A stretch of DNA of 64,000 nucleotides from Gerris lacustris (taxonomy: Eukaryota > Arthropoda > Insecta > Hemiptera > Gerridae). Position numbers and translations under genes: made by a program. The notes beneath the pieces are model-generated. The model searched no databases. It saw only the letters and a program-made list of their open reading frames with translations, and was not told the DNA's origin. Location: positions 11,109,550-11,173,549 of the forward strand of contig OX578286.1 in the NCBI GenBank assembly GCA_951217055.1, read 5' to 3'. Shown in pieces: positions 1 through 10,984 of the stretch (its first letter is position 1; every line of letters begins with the position of its first letter).

Positions 1-804
1 TGTGCTTGCCCTGATGCCCTCCATTACGGTAAACAACTTTTTTGAGCATGGATAAATGATTTTATACAAAAGTCAAAAGAATGCTATGTTAAACTTAGGC
101 TTACATTTAAATATAAAATTTACTAAAAATTATATTGGTTTAGTATTTCCTTGAAGCATTCATACTTTCCTAAAGATTAAGCATCAATGAAACCGCGTTA
201 GTCAAAAGATAAGTTTAAACATAATAACAGACCAAGGACAAACAGGACATTTCCCCAGAGGGAAAACCGTGGATTACCACAGGTACTAAAGGGATACGTC
301 CATCAGTATTATACCGACAAAGTTCAGATGCAACAGTAGGATTACGATTTGTTCGCCCACTCCTGTCTAGATAACCATAAATATTCAGGATTAGGCTAGT
401 TTAATCTAGTGTTCAGTTTAACAGTGAATAGAGAGTCAAACCGATTTTAGAACAAATAATTCTAAAAACTTAAAACATCATTTACTAAAAAAAAATTCTC
501 AAGAAAAAAATCGGAGGCATTATGAATTTTAACTTTCATTATCTTACTAACTAAGGAGTAAAATTAGATTATCTTTTCTCGGTATTTTTCAATAGAAATA
601 TACGAGAATATAATAATATATAGCCTTTTATAGAGATTTGTATGGCAATCATCATTCTAATAAGCTAGCATATATTTTAAATATTAAACACAAAACTAAC
701 TACACCTTCTAATTAATTTCTTTTGAAATAAAATCTCTACCAAGATTTGTAAATTAAAAAAAAGTCGAAACTAAAGTTAGGATGGTACAGATTTTGGAAG
801 AAAA
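1..804. other. A+T-rich stretch without recognised gene
   Basis: I see no coding region, RNA gene or recognisable repeat here. The sequence is A+T-rich with frequent stops in every frame and short poly-A and poly-T runs. It probably continues the repeat-rich DNA around it. Confidence 0.5.
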
Positions 805-882
805 ATTAATGAGCACAGACGGTTGAAACTTATAGACAAATTAGGTCTATGACCTACCTTCCATATTTCATTAAACAAATGC
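805..882 (+). repeat. Family A fragment
   Basis: A short, diverged piece of family A. It keeps the run from GCACAGACGGTTGAAACTTA through GACCTACC to ATTTCATTAAA, in the order seen in longer copies (for example 8870-8945 and 15655-15725). Both ends of the element are missing. Confidence 0.6.
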
Positions 883-1297
883 CCACGGAGGAAAAGTCTT
901 TTTAAAAAAAAAAAAAAATTCTAGCAACAGTTTTTCCTTTTCAAGAGAATCAGTCAATGTTTGACATCGTACGTTATTATACTTCAATTCTGTGCCCATA
1001 TTGTCCAGACAGAGGACCCGCGCCACTTTCACTTACATTTTAGTATTACGCAAATTTTAGTGAAATACATAAATATAATACAAAATAAATTAATATGGTA
1101 CCTGAATTTAAAAATATACTGAAAAATTAAAAAAATGAAAATGATAATTGAGACTGACTCATTTTGTGCTTATAAAAGATGAGACTAAACAACGGTATTT
1201 TATAAATTAAAAAAATAATAAAATCAATTTGAATATGTTTTATAATATTATGCTAAAATTATTTCATTCAAAATTATATTTTGAATGAAATTTCAAA

Positions 1298-1391
1298 ATT
1301 ATGACATAATATTATGACATAAATTATGACGTAATTATGACATAAATTATGACATAATTATGACATAAATTATGACATAATTATGACATAT
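1298..1391. repeat. ATTATGACATAA minisatellite
   Basis: Tandem repeat with a unit close to ATTATGACATAA, about seven copies with small length variation. It lies just upstream of a second, unrelated minisatellite. Confidence 0.8.
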
Positions 1392-1432
1392 CAAAATTAT
1401 ATTTTGGACATTTCTTCCGTTTGAAATTTTTT

Positions 1433-1542
1433 TCGTGGGCATTTTTTCCGTGGGCATTTTTTCCGTGGGTATTTTTTCCGTGGGCATTTTTTCCTGGGTT
1501 TTTTTTCCTTGGGCATTTTTTCCGTGGGCATTTTTTCCGTGA
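1433..1542. repeat. 15-bp minisatellite GTGGGCATTTTTTCC
   Basis: About seven copies of the 15 bp unit GTGGGCATTTTTTCC. One unit is altered to CCTGGGTTTTTTTT. Because 15 is a multiple of three, the array reads through as an open frame of repeated EKMPT on the minus strand. That frame is a by-product of the repeat and not a gene. Confidence 0.85.
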
Positions 1543-1552
1543 TTCAAAAAAC

Positions 1553-1975
1553 TCTTGTTGGTATCCCCAAGACCAAATATTTTAGAAACAGACAGTTTAG
1601 TTTAGGTTTAGGAGACTGTAGACCCAAAAAAAGAAGAAAATTACCTACTTTGGCAGCGAATTTAATAATGATGATAAAGGCGTTGAAGTATTTGAAAGAA
1701 TTTAAAGCTGACAATGGAATAGGAATCTACTTCTGATTTCTCACTAATTGATGATGATAAATGAATTTAAAGACAAAAGGATGAAAGAGTGCCAAAGGTT
1801 AAAACAATTTGAAAATAGTAGATTAAAATACCTACTTGGCTTACTTGGTTGATGTTAATCCTATATTTTATTATTAATGTTGGTTAGTGCTTTGCATAGT
1901 GCCAGCCAAAAAAAAAACCCTTTTTTGGTCTCCTCAAGACCAAATATTTTAGAAAGCGACAGCTTAGTTCAGGTT
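1553..1975 (+). repeat. Direct repeat pair (about 60 bp)
   Basis: A stretch containing AAGACCAAATATTTTAGAAA then GACAG.TTAGTT.AGGTTT occurs at about 1568-1610 and again at about 1936-1975. Both copies point the same way, about 365 bp apart. They could be ends of an old inserted element or a local duplication. Confidence 0.55.
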
Positions 1976-2005
1976 TCTGAATAAACAAAAAAAAATAAAA
2001 AAAAT

Positions 2006-2808
2006 ACGTGTGGTGTCGCGGGACACCGTGGTAGGAACGAAGTTCCTTACATTTTTCATTAAATATAAATTATAAAACCACACTGCTAAGTACGTATACA
2101 TTGCTAACTACTTATTATACATGGCGGAGTTAGAAAAGAGACATAATTAAAAGTAACGAACTGTTTGTACCTAGCAGAGTTAAGACAAAATTAAAAGAAA
2201 ATCATTATTTGTATAATTAAAGCAAGCGTATTACTATAAATATATATTGAATATAAGAAAAAAGTTGATCATGATGAGTTTATAGTTAAAGAGTATGTTT
2301 GTTGAAGGAGTTTGGATTGAAATAGGACTGTTTTCTACCTACCCAGCCAATTAATTTAAAATATTATAAAATATATCTCTTCCCTACTCTACAGCTTCTG
2401 CTTGTATCAGGGTGAAATCTTACATGATTATATTTTATTAATTTACAAAACAAAGTGACATTTTTGACATATATAACAAAAATAATCAAAACAAGTCAAG
2501 TAACAGGCTTCCTTAATAACACTTTTTCCCGTCTTTTAAAGCTTACGTTTACGCGAGCGTTGCGCGTGAACGCTTGGGCGGATAACGTTTTCCGACGAAC
2601 TCAGCCTGGGCATTGGTAAAATAAACATGTGTACCAAATTTTATTTAACTGGGTGAGCTTTTACTCAAGTTATCGTCATCTGTAGATTTCGTGACGGATT
2701 TTGCGTGACGGTGATTTTGTGACGGATATTTTGTGACGGTGATTTTGGTTGTTTTTTTCGGATTCACTCCCGGGCTCCAGAACGTGCCATAAGGAACTTC
2801 GTTCCTTA
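2006..2808 (+). mobile_element. Family C element, near-complete copy C1
   Basis: This defines family C. One end is GTGTCGCGGGACACC, a compact hairpin, followed by GGAACGAAGTTCC. The other end is CTCCCGGGCTCCAGAACG, then GCCATAAGGAACTTCGTTCC. The body carries TTTACGCGAGCGTTGCGCGT and GGGCATTGGTAAAATAAACA. Copies lie at 19226-19672, 37870-38972, 40283-40562, 41231-42132 and 53863-54605, in both orientations. There is no open frame, so I infer a non-autonomous DNA element. The GGAAC-nnn-GTTCC stem-loop is present at both ends. A 74 bp satellite starts directly at its right edge. Confidence 0.75.
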
Positions 2809-2813
2809 TGGCA

Positions 2814-3352
2814 AATTATAAGATTAAACACTTTACCAACTAACCACTGCTACTTTTCTTTCTTAACACTTCTCAACGTATTACGGTAATTATAAGATTA
2901 AACACTTTACCAACTAACCACTGCTACTTTTCTTTCTTAACACTTCTCAACGTATTACGGTAATTATAAGATTAAACACTTTACCAACTAACCACTGCTA
3001 CTTTTCTTTCTTAACACTTCTCAACGTATTACGGTAATTATAAGATTAAACACTTTACCAACTAACCACTGCTACTTTTCTTTCTTAACACTTCTCAACG
3101 TATTACGGTAATTATAAGATTAAACACTTTACCAACTAACCACTGCTACTTTTCTTTCTTAACACTTCTCAACGTATTACGGTAATTATAAGATTAAACA
3201 CTTTACCAACTAACCACTGCTACTTTTCTTTCTTAACACTTCTCAACGTATTACGGTAATTATAAGATTAAACACTTTACCAACTAACCACTGCTACTTT
3301 TCTTTCTTAACACTTCTCAACGCATTACGGTAATTATAAGATTAAACACTTT
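2814..3352. repeat. 74-bp satellite, seven near-identical units
   Basis: Seven tandem units of 74 bp (starts near 2821, 2895, 2969, 3043, 3117, 3191 and 3265) plus a partial eighth. The unit contains ATTAAACACTTTACCAACTA and CTTCTCAACGTATTACGG. By eye the units are almost identical; the last full one has CGCATTACGG. That suggests recent expansion or strong homogenisation. Confidence 0.95.
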
Positions 3353-4015
3353 TACAATCATAAACCCCTCAAATATCGTATCAAATCCTATTTATTTTTC
3401 AGCAGCTTTAAAAAAAAGTTACATAGTTCAAACCTCTTTTCTATAATGCATCTATTACTTGTTTTTTCTTTTAACCCCACAGTAAACATTGCCTTTACTC
3501 ATCCACTGAAATTCCAAAGCTCTTGTAAAGATTTAAACCGTAGAACCGTTACATAAAAAAAACACTACTATAAACCCCAAACTGTTTTGAAAAAAAGGGG
3601 TTACGAACCTAAAGGTACCTATGAACCCCTATAGTAGCAAAAAAAAAGCCCTTACTACCTTCACCTAAGTAATCCCTTTTTGTAGGGCGGTTTTGTCTGG
3701 TACTATCCCAAGTCAATAGACCTATTTATTGCCACTTTGGTACCGTTCGGGAGTCATCTTTTCAGTAGGTTTTTTTTTTTTTAAGTTCTGCTGCGGATTT
3801 GTTTGCATCTCTCTAGCCTACATCTTTTGTTAAAAAATGAACCCTTTTACTCACTATATTTTTTACTATATTTTTTTTACTCACTATTGTCGAGTGGCAA
3901 AATGTGGTTGGCAAGTGTCTGTTATTGTGGGATGCAGGTGGAAACAAAAAAAAAAAAAATGTTTATCTGTCATTACCTTACATTAAACTATTAAAGTATT
4001 ATCATTCTATTTATA

Positions 4016-4018
<3 letters not shown>
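3353..4018. other. Non-coding stretch with GTACC / ACCCCTTT words
   Basis: No gene recognised. The part at about 3460-3740 is rich in runs such as AACCCC, GGGGTTA and GGTACC separated by poly-A. In composition it resembles 24170-24760 and 36110-36690. Confidence 0.4.

Positions 4019-4100
<82 letters not shown>
4019..4100. repeat. (AT)n microsatellite
   Basis: Uninterrupted dinucleotide array of about 80 bp, one of about twenty in the window. Confidence 0.97.
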
Positions 4101-4102
<2 letters not shown>

Positions 4103-4439
4103 CGGTTTATTTTAATGCAACCAACATCTGGGACACCATAAAGACATGTTTAAATCGCTTGTTAATCATATTATTCTAACAATTTTGCTATTTTATTAAG
4201 TGGCTCTTAAAATACCTTAATAACGGCACTTATTATTAGGGAATTGATAGTCTCAATTAGAGAATTGGCCAATTTAGTTAAATTATGATGGAATTGTAAT
4301 AGCCAATATAAGAGAAGCTATTAAGCTGTCGGCAACTGAACATATTTGCGGTTGGATGATAATTTTCTTTTGCATGGTATTGATAGCTTCATATTAAATT
4401 TATTAAACAGGTCAAGTGTGTGCTAGTCAGCATACAGCG

Positions 4440-5131
4440 AGGGTCCGTAGGCAACCCTGCGTATAGTTTAAGTAGTACCCTATTGATGGTGTTTTTTAAA
4501 ATGCTAAAAAGCTTACTTTGAACTATCCTATGGGTCTGATATTCTCAAAACACATAAACAAACTTCTAATAAAGTATTTTTTTGCCACTGAACCGGACTA
4601 CAACCACATAAATACATCGAAAAGACCATAGTTATAAAAAAACGTATTTTGTTAATAAAAAATAAAATAATATTTTTTCGAAATTTCCAAAAAGTATTAT
4701 CTTTACTTTTGGTCGAAGAATGTTCAGGAATTTTTTCAGATTTTTTGCACTTCACATAAGCGAGATAGAAGGGGGGGGGGGGACACGTTTCACACCCACT
4801 TCAAACTTGCCTACGCTCGCCCTATCAAAGTTCTAACCAAAGAATTATATATTTTTTTAATCAGCTCAACGTACTATTTCATATGATACCCCTCACGGTG
4901 TCGAAAAAAAATTAAAAAAATTTTACCATTAAGTTTTTTTATCCTAATTTTTTTGAAAAATATTTTTTTTAAGTCACTATATTTTTAAAATATGTGGGTA
5001 GATACAAGACACATACATGCCAAATTTCAATGTGATCGGACGAGAGGTGTAGCCATGAGAGCAGGCGACCAGACGGACGGACAGACACACGCAGGAAAAT
5101 ATAAGGGTCCTTGGTTTTGCCTACGGACCCT
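4440..5131 (+). mobile_element. Family G element with 15-bp TIRs (G1)
   Basis: Begins AGGGTCCGTAGGCAA and ends TTGCCTACGGACCCT, a perfect 15 bp terminal inverted repeat 692 bp apart. The right end has the arthropod-style module GCCAAATTTCAATGTGATCG, then GACGGACGGACAGACACACG. The right terminus recurs inverted at 63841-64000. Elements with this kind of terminus and a GTCCGTCCGTC tract are, from general knowledge, very common in insects. No transposase frame is present, so it is non-autonomous. Confidence 0.8.
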
Positions 5132-5254
5132 AATAAGGAGTGCATAAATATATATAAAGTAAAAAAAAAAAAAAAAATATACCTTAATACAAACTAGTAA
5201 GATTTATACAGAGAAAGTATTGTGATAGAGCGAATATTTTATTTTAATATTTTA

Positions 5255-5490
5255 GGTTTTTCACATTTTCAGGTTTTACGTACATTTTAAGGTTCCCTGA
5301 GTCTAAAAGAAATTGGTTCTATAACAATTTCTGTGTCGTCTGTAATCTGCCATCCCATTTAGGCAAGTAGAGCCTAAACTTATGCGCTGATTTCCTTGAA
5401 ATTTGAGTCATATTTTCAAAAAAATTCATATCATAAGGCGAAATCGAGAAAGAATATTTCATTTATTAAAAACGGTTTCGAGGTTCTGAT
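5255..5490 (+). repeat. Family D dispersed repeat, copy D1
   Basis: Related to 10985-11215 and 32935-33140. Shared order: TTTTACGTACATTTTAAGGT-like start (ACACGTTTTGAG in the others), CCTGAGTC, a TCTGT(C)GTC word, then CCTTGAAATTTG and CATAAGGCGAAATC. It is diverged, with no clear termini and no coding capacity. Confidence 0.55.
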
Positions 5491-5515
5491 AAAAAAAAAA
5501 CAAAAAAAAAAACAA

Positions 5516-6095
5516 CAAATCTCAGTCAAACCAACTTACTTTATACTATGTTGTTAAAAAAAAAGCTAAGACAAAAAGAATTCTATACTTTATAGTATGT
5601 TCTACCAAATCTCAGTCAAAACACCTCTTTTTATATCATTTGATTCACCAAATCTCAGTCAAAACAACTCATTTTATTTTTGTTTCACTAAATCTCAGTC
5701 AAAACAACTCATTTTATTTTTGTTCCACTAAATCTCAGTCAAAACAACTCATTTTATTTTTGTTCCACTAAATCTCAGTCAAAACAACTCATTTTAATTT
5801 TGTTCCACTAAATCTCAGTCAAAACACCTCATTTTATTTTTGTTCCACTAAATCTCAATCAAAACACCTCATTTTACATTTGTTTCACCAAATCTCAGTC
5901 AAAACACCTCATTTTATTGTATTCCACTAAATCTCAGTCAAAACACCTCATTTTATTATATTCCACTAAATCTCAGTCAAAACCATATAGTCTTCCACTA
6001 AATCAAAATCAGAAAACCTTTCTTTATGCTATGATCCACCAAAACCCGAGTAAAAAGCAACTAATTTACTTTATTTGTTATCCACCAAGTCAAAA
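5516..6095 (+). repeat. 40-bp tandem repeat array
   Basis: About thirteen units with AATCTCAGTCAAAACA and CTCATTTTATTTTTGTTCCA. The central units start exactly 40 bp apart (5651, 5691, 5731, 5771, 5811). Outer units are diverged and vary in length. There is no spacer between repeats. Confidence 0.92.
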
Positions 6096-6099
6096 ACGA

Positions 6100-7000
6100 A
6101 CGTAACACCTTTATCATGGTAATTAGGTATCGCGGAAGAGCACGGAATTGTATATTATCCAATATTTTTGTTTACAATTTTAATATAATATTTTAATAAT
6201 ATTAGAAGGTATACTCTAGTGCTATGATATAATCTTATTCTTTTCTTATAACATTTTTCAAGAGGTTATTGGTTATTTCTTATCAATATTTTGTATGATA
6301 TCAGCATAAGGTTTATATTTAAGCTGATAGATTTGAAGAAAAATAAGATTAATGATTTGTTACGAAGCCTTTTATACGTCGATGATTCCAGATATTGAGC
6401 CTTATCTAAGCTTTATAGAAGACAAAGAAGAATGATAAGAAGAAGAAGAACGGTTGAGAAGTTCAGTTTGTCTTTAGAAGCATTTCAAAAGCATTTATCT
6501 ACGTCAAAACAACGTCAACAAATCATTGATCATACATCTTCTTTCTTTTTTAAAAAACGTATTTATCTTTTGTGGGATACAAATGTTGTTTTCATTTATA
6601 TATTTATTTATAGTATGAAAAAAATAGTAAAACGGGTTATACTCGCATATGGGACATTGTTTCGCTGATTGCGGTTCTTAAGAACCAAGTTCGCCTATAA
6701 GTGGAGGTTGACAAGCCTAATTCGTGACGAACTTGGAATTCCATCAGGTTCGAACTTGATCTAGTTCGGCAAACCAAGATCGGCGAACCAGTTTCTTATG
6801 TGTACAAGACGCTTAAGGGGTTAGAAATTTGGATAATATGGTGGAACATATAATACAAACTTCTATTCGTCTAAATCGGTACGTAGATGTCCACTGGTGG
6901 TTCAAATCAAGCTTTGTATACACTAAAGTTATTTTTTAACTAAAGCAAATTCTTTAACTATTCCTGCTTAAATGACTTAAGTGATTGCAAACTACTATTT
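6100..7000. other. Non-coding stretch with a GTTCG/CGAAC word cluster
   Basis: No gene recognised. An open frame at 6432-6668 has no recognisable domain. At 6672-6800 the words GTTCG and CGAAC recur in both orientations (for example CAGGTTCGAACTTGATCTAG), so this part could fold into stem-loops. It may be a short unrecognised element. Confidence 0.4.
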
Positions 7001-7211
7001 TTGCTCCCGACTTTACCGAAGGTAACGGAAGTTATGTGATCGTTCTAAAGAATGACATTTTTTTTGTCTACAATTTCAAAAATTCCAAGACAGAAACCCG
7101 TTTTAGACATCAGGGAACATTTTTGGTTCCGTGTCAGTCAGTCGCTCAATTTTTGCAAACAACATATTATCTTAAAAACTACTCGTCCAATTTTATTAAA
7201 ATTTAGGCCAT
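7001..7211 (-). mobile_element. Family A, 3' part, inverted (A1)
   Basis: Starts with a degraded terminal hairpin (GCTCCCGACTTTACCGAAGG), then AACGGAAGTTATGTGATCGT, and runs to the CGTCCAATTTTATTAAAATT module. The 5' half is missing. It abuts foldback element B1, and another A copy follows on the far side in the opposite orientation. Confidence 0.75.
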
Positions 7212-7219
7212 TATTGTAT

Positions 7220-7799
7220 TAGTCCAGGAGATAGCGTGCAAAAAAGCATGGGACTAACATCAAGCTAGAATTTTGTATGCAAGTTAATGTTTAAAGGCCT
7301 TTTAAGAATATGTTGTCGGCTAAGATCGTCTGCGGGACATAGCTTGGCAATAGGTATTTAAAAAAAAAAAAAATGGTGGAGAGCGGCCATGTCCTGCCAA
7401 TTATGGTGGACAGTATGATTTTCATGATCCTGAGTACAGAATTAGTTAGTAGGCCAAAAATCAAGTTGATGTTATTTTCACACTTGATAGGTTAGTTATT
7501 CAAATATTACTAAAACTCAACGTGGTCACCTGTCAAGTGACAAACTAACATTAACTTGATTTTCGGTCTACTAACTAATTCTGTACTGAGGATCATGAAA
7601 ATCACCTTGTCCACCATAATTGGTGAGACATGGCTGCTTTCCACCAGTTTGTTTTTTTCAAACGCCTATTGCCAAGCTATGTCCCGCAGACGAATTTAGC
7701 CGACCACATATTCTTAAAAGGCACTAAAAGATTAACTTGTATACAAAATTCTAGCTTGATGTTAGTCAGACACTTTTTTGCACACTATCTCCTGGACTA
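7220..7799. mobile_element. Family B foldback element (B1)
   Basis: A 580 bp element made almost entirely of two inverted arms of about 250 bp. It starts TAGTCCAGGAGATAGCGTGC and ends GCACACTATCTCCTGGACTA. Matching blocks run through both arms: TTAAGAATATGTTGTCGGCT, GGGACATAGCTTGGCAATAG, CCAATTATGGTGGACA and ATTTTCATGATCCTGAGTAC on the left, with their complements on the right. The centre is about 70 bp. A second copy is at 30230-30783 and a lone end at 29504-29545. No coding capacity. The flanks give no clear target duplication beyond a possible TA. Confidence 0.9.
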
Positions 7800-7805
7800 T
7801 ATCCC

Positions 7806-8270
7806 CCATTATTTTAATATGTGAAAATTGTTTTGTTTTTTTACATAAATTAAAGTACGAATTTAGCAAAAGTTAAAGATCTGGTGCTATCTGCGGTCTA
7901 CTTTCAACGAACCATCCAAATATCATAAAAATCAGATGAGTACTTTTGAAGATATATGTGTGAAGAAATATATGTTTGTGCGCATGTTGAAGAGAAACAA
8001 ATGGGATCAGAAGGTTGAAACTTATATGGGACCAACAATAGTCTAATTATGACCTACCATACAAATTTCATTAAAATCGGACGTGTCGATTTTAAGATAT
8101 GTAGGTTCGATAAAATTAAGCGACAGATCGACACGCAACAAAAAATGTTCCCTGATGTCTGAAACGGATTTCTGTCTTGGAATTTTTGAAATGGGAGTCA
8201 TAAAATATTTTCGTTTTTCAGAACGATCACATAGCTTCAGTTACCTTTTGGAAAGCACGGAAGCAATATT
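7806..8270 (+). mobile_element. Family A, 3' two-thirds (A2)
   Basis: Runs from AATTAAAGTACGAATTTAGC through GTTTGTGCGCATGTTGAAGA and CATTAAAATCGGACGTGTCG to a degenerate terminal hairpin (TAGCTTCAGTTACC, then GGAAGCAA). The left end is lost near foldback element B1. Confidence 0.75.
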
Positions 8271-8504
8271 TCGATTTTTACTATCCTCGCGTACTTTATT
8301 AAGTTAGAATTTTATATATTATTTAACAATTTGAATAATAATTCATATAAATAATTAAAATTAATCAAAATACATAGTTAAAAGTTTTAGTATAAAGTAG
8401 TTAAAAGTTTTTCTAAAAGTTTTTAGTATACAATACATTTGACTAATTTATTAAATAATTAACATAATCCACAGATCATCTATGCCCAACATTTCTTTGA
8501 ATGA

Positions 8505-8541
8505 CACTTCTTCAGATTGTTACTCCCCTTATAAAATATAC
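8505..8541 (+). mobile_element. Family E MITE end, fragment (E1)
   Basis: A single terminus, ACTTCTTCAGATTGTTACTC then CCCTTATAAAA, directly before family A copy A3. It matches the TIR of 9149-9338 and 29737-29964. Confidence 0.65.
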
Positions 8542-8542
8542 T

Positions 8543-9140
8543 TCCAATTGGTGTGGCATATAGCTTCCTCGCATCCTATTCACGTACTTTATTGATTATA
8601 TGCTTTTACAAGCCATTATTGTAATCTAATTGGTCTAATTGTTTCCCCCGTTTTTTTTTTTGATCTGTCAAAATTGTTTTAATATTTTACACGAAATTAA
8701 GTATCAATTTAGCAAAAGGTAAAGAGCGCAGATGGTTCAAATTAATCTGGGGCTATCTGCGGGTTACTTTCGACACACTATAAAAGTTTCATTCAAATCA
8801 GATAAGTTCTTTTGAAGCTATAGGTGTAAATAAATGTATGTTTGTGCGCATGTGGAAGAAAAACAAATATGCGCAGAAGGTTGAAACTTATATGGGACCA
8901 ACAATGGGCTAATTATGGCCTACCACCCGAATTTCTTTAAAATTGGACGAGTAGTTTTTAAGATATGTTGGTTCGCAAAAATTGAACGACAGACCGACAG
9001 ACAGACACGAAACCAAAAATGTTTCCTGATGTCTGAAACGGATTTCTGTCTTGGAATTTTTGAAATCGGAGACCTAAAATTTTTTCGCTCTTCAGAACGA
9101 TCACATAGCTTCCGTTACCTTCGGTAAGCTCGGAAGCAAA
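8543..9140 (+). mobile_element. Family A, near full-length reference copy (A3)
   Basis: Defines family A. The 5' end is CCAATTGGTGTGGCATATAG, then CTTCCTCGCATCC. The middle holds AGTATCAATTTAGCAAAAGG, GGGGCTATCTGCGGGTTACT, GTTTGTGCGCATGTGGAAGA and ATATGGGACCAACAATGGGC. Then come the module TTTAAAATTGGACGAGTAGT, TTGGTTCGCAAAAATTGAAC, CGACAGACAGACACG and CCTGATGTCTGAAACGGATT. The 3' end is a hairpin, GCTTCCG-TTACC-TTC-GGTAA-GCT-CGGAAGC, followed by AA. There are no terminal inverted repeats and no open frame. A 3' hairpin without TIRs would suit a Helitron-type non-autonomous element, but I cannot find the usual TC and CTRR ends. The class is therefore open. Confidence 0.8.
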
Positions 9141-9148
9141 AACGGAGT

Positions 9149-9338
9149 GGAGTGACAATCTAAAGAAGGTGTATTGAATGATGTTTTTTAGTCTGTTACT
9201 CCCCTTATAAAAACAGAAGTGTGATATTCCTTTGTCTCAAAGTACATTGGACCAAACATCCCTGTGTCTTAGTAGTTATTTAGTCAGTCATTTATATTCT
9301 AAAAAAAAATCATAGGGGAGTAACAATTTAAAGAAGTA
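9149..9338. mobile_element. Family E MITE (E2)
   Basis: About 190 bp bounded by inverted copies of ACTTCTTTAGATTGTTACTC, here GAGTGACAATCTAAAGAAG on the left and GGGGAGTAACAATTTAAAGA on the right. Inside are ACAGAAGTGTGATATTCCTT and AGTACATTGGACCAAACATC, shared with 12945-13138, 22817-23044 and 29737-29964. It starts within 10 bp of the 3' hairpin of A3. Non-coding. Confidence 0.8.
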
Positions 9339-10139
9339 CTCTAAATATAATATATTGTTTTTCTAGTTTTTTTCATCCTATATTTTATCAACTAAAGTTC
9401 CAATGTATGTTTCATATAATTCAATATTGATCTTTTAGATAGAAAAAACACAACCTTTTTCAGGGTAGCTAGGGGGGGGGGGGGAGTAAATAATTTTCTC
9501 CCCTCTTTTTCACCATGTATTTCTAGCCGTATCTGTTTAAACATTTATCACAAAAATGGTTGTCTCGACAAATGGTAGGAGAAAAGGGTGGGGTGGGGAT
9601 AACAGGTGAAAAAAAAGAAGAAAAAAGCCCTTTTTCGATTATAATGTCTGAAGAGAAATCAATCGTGGATCGATCCAACAATTGTAAGCCCTTTTCCCTT
9701 AACACTCCCTTTCTAAACTACAATTCCTATTGTTTAGACGATTAGGATATAGGAAAAACTTCATTATAATTGAATTCGACGTTGTTTCTTTTATAGATCA
9801 AAAACTGACAAATAAAAAAAGTACAGAAAGCTTTGTCAATATTAAACAAAAAAAACAAAAAAAAAATCTATTGTATATCTACACTTTTAGTCAAGGAGAT
9901 ATATAAACTAAAAATGAATTATTTTATACTTTAACAAATACAAAAAAAAATTGATAAATGGATCTAGATATGACACAATTATTAAGAGATAATCTGTCAC
10001 TTATCTTTAAAATGAAATAATGGATGGATTGTAAATGAACTTAAGTGCTCTAATGTAAATTTATTATCAAATACTTTTAACTACATTTATTAAAAACAAT
10101 GAATTATTAATAAACAGGTTTGTTTTTCCGGTGAAATTC
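9339..10139. other. Low-complexity stretch without recognised gene
   Basis: A+T-rich sequence with a poly-G run near 9471-9484 and several poly-A runs. Short frames on both strands around 9523-9745 overlap one another and show no recognisable domain. Confidence 0.5.
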
Positions 10140-10169
10140 GTATCATGAAGGAGTTGAGGTCCTTGGTTT

Positions 10170-10705
10170 CGCTTCAGGGGTGTGGTGCATCATGAAGCAA
10201 CAACAAGATATACTGATGCTTAGAGTTAACATCACGATGCACCACATCCCTGAAGATACTTCCAGTAGTGGAAGCATCTTTAGGGGTGTGGTGGATCATG
10301 AATCAACAACTAGATAATATACTGATGCTTAGAGTCAACATCACAATGCACCACATCCCTAAAGACACTTCCAGTAGTGGAAGCATCTTCAGGGGTGTGG
10401 TGCATCATGAAGCAACAACTAGATATACTGATGCTTAGAGTCAACATCACAATGCACCGCATCCCTAAAGACACTTCCAGTAGTGGAAGCATCTTCAGGG
10501 GTGTGGTGGATCATGAAGCAACAACTAGATATACTGATGCTTAGAGTCAACATCACAATGCACCGCATCCCTAAAGATACTTCCAGTAGTGGAAGCATCT
10601 TTAGGGGTGTGGTGGATCATGAAGCAACAACTAGATATACTGATGATTAGAGTCAACATCACGATGCACCACACCCCTGAAGATGCTTCCAGTAGTGGAA
10701 GCAAA
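10170..10705. repeat. Tandem array of about 107 bp, each unit a long hairpin
   Basis: Five tandem units (about 106-109 bp). In each, CACCACATCCCTGAAGATAC then TTCCA is followed by the loop GTAG and by TGGAAGCATCTTTAGGGGTG then TGGTG, so the halves pair into a stem of about 25-30 bp with few mismatches. Loop GTAG positions are 10265, 10374, 10480, 10586 and 10692. Between hairpins lies a linker containing CAACAACTAGATATACTGAT. The short minus-strand frames inside arise from the repetition. Whether the hairpins are transcribed cannot be seen. Confidence 0.88.
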
Positions 10706-10984
10706 ACGTCGGACTTCAAACCCTTCGTGACGTAGATTTCACCCGAAAACCAAACTGTTTATTAAGAGTCTATTCGCGGAAGCCTACGCACCAAGACGCT
10801 AAATTAATGTTCGAACTATTAATAATTATATGCAATAAGAAATTATTTCTCAAATAAATATTTTATAATGCAAAAAGCATGTTATTTTTAATGTATTTTG
10901 ATACTTTCTCATAAACTTAGTACATTTTTTCACAGCTTAGGTTATTACAGGAACTTTGTACATATTATAACAAGAAAGTATTTT

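Noticed and set aside
5516..6095. CRISPR-like regular 40-bp repeats
   Set aside because: The units are contiguous, with no unique spacers and no cas genes, in a eukaryotic context. It is a tandem repeat.
6985..9158. Similar short peptides (TEGNGSYVIVLK type) repeated in several family A copies
   Set aside because: The frame is open only in some copies, changes frame in others and has no start or length conservation. It is the translation of a non-coding repeat.
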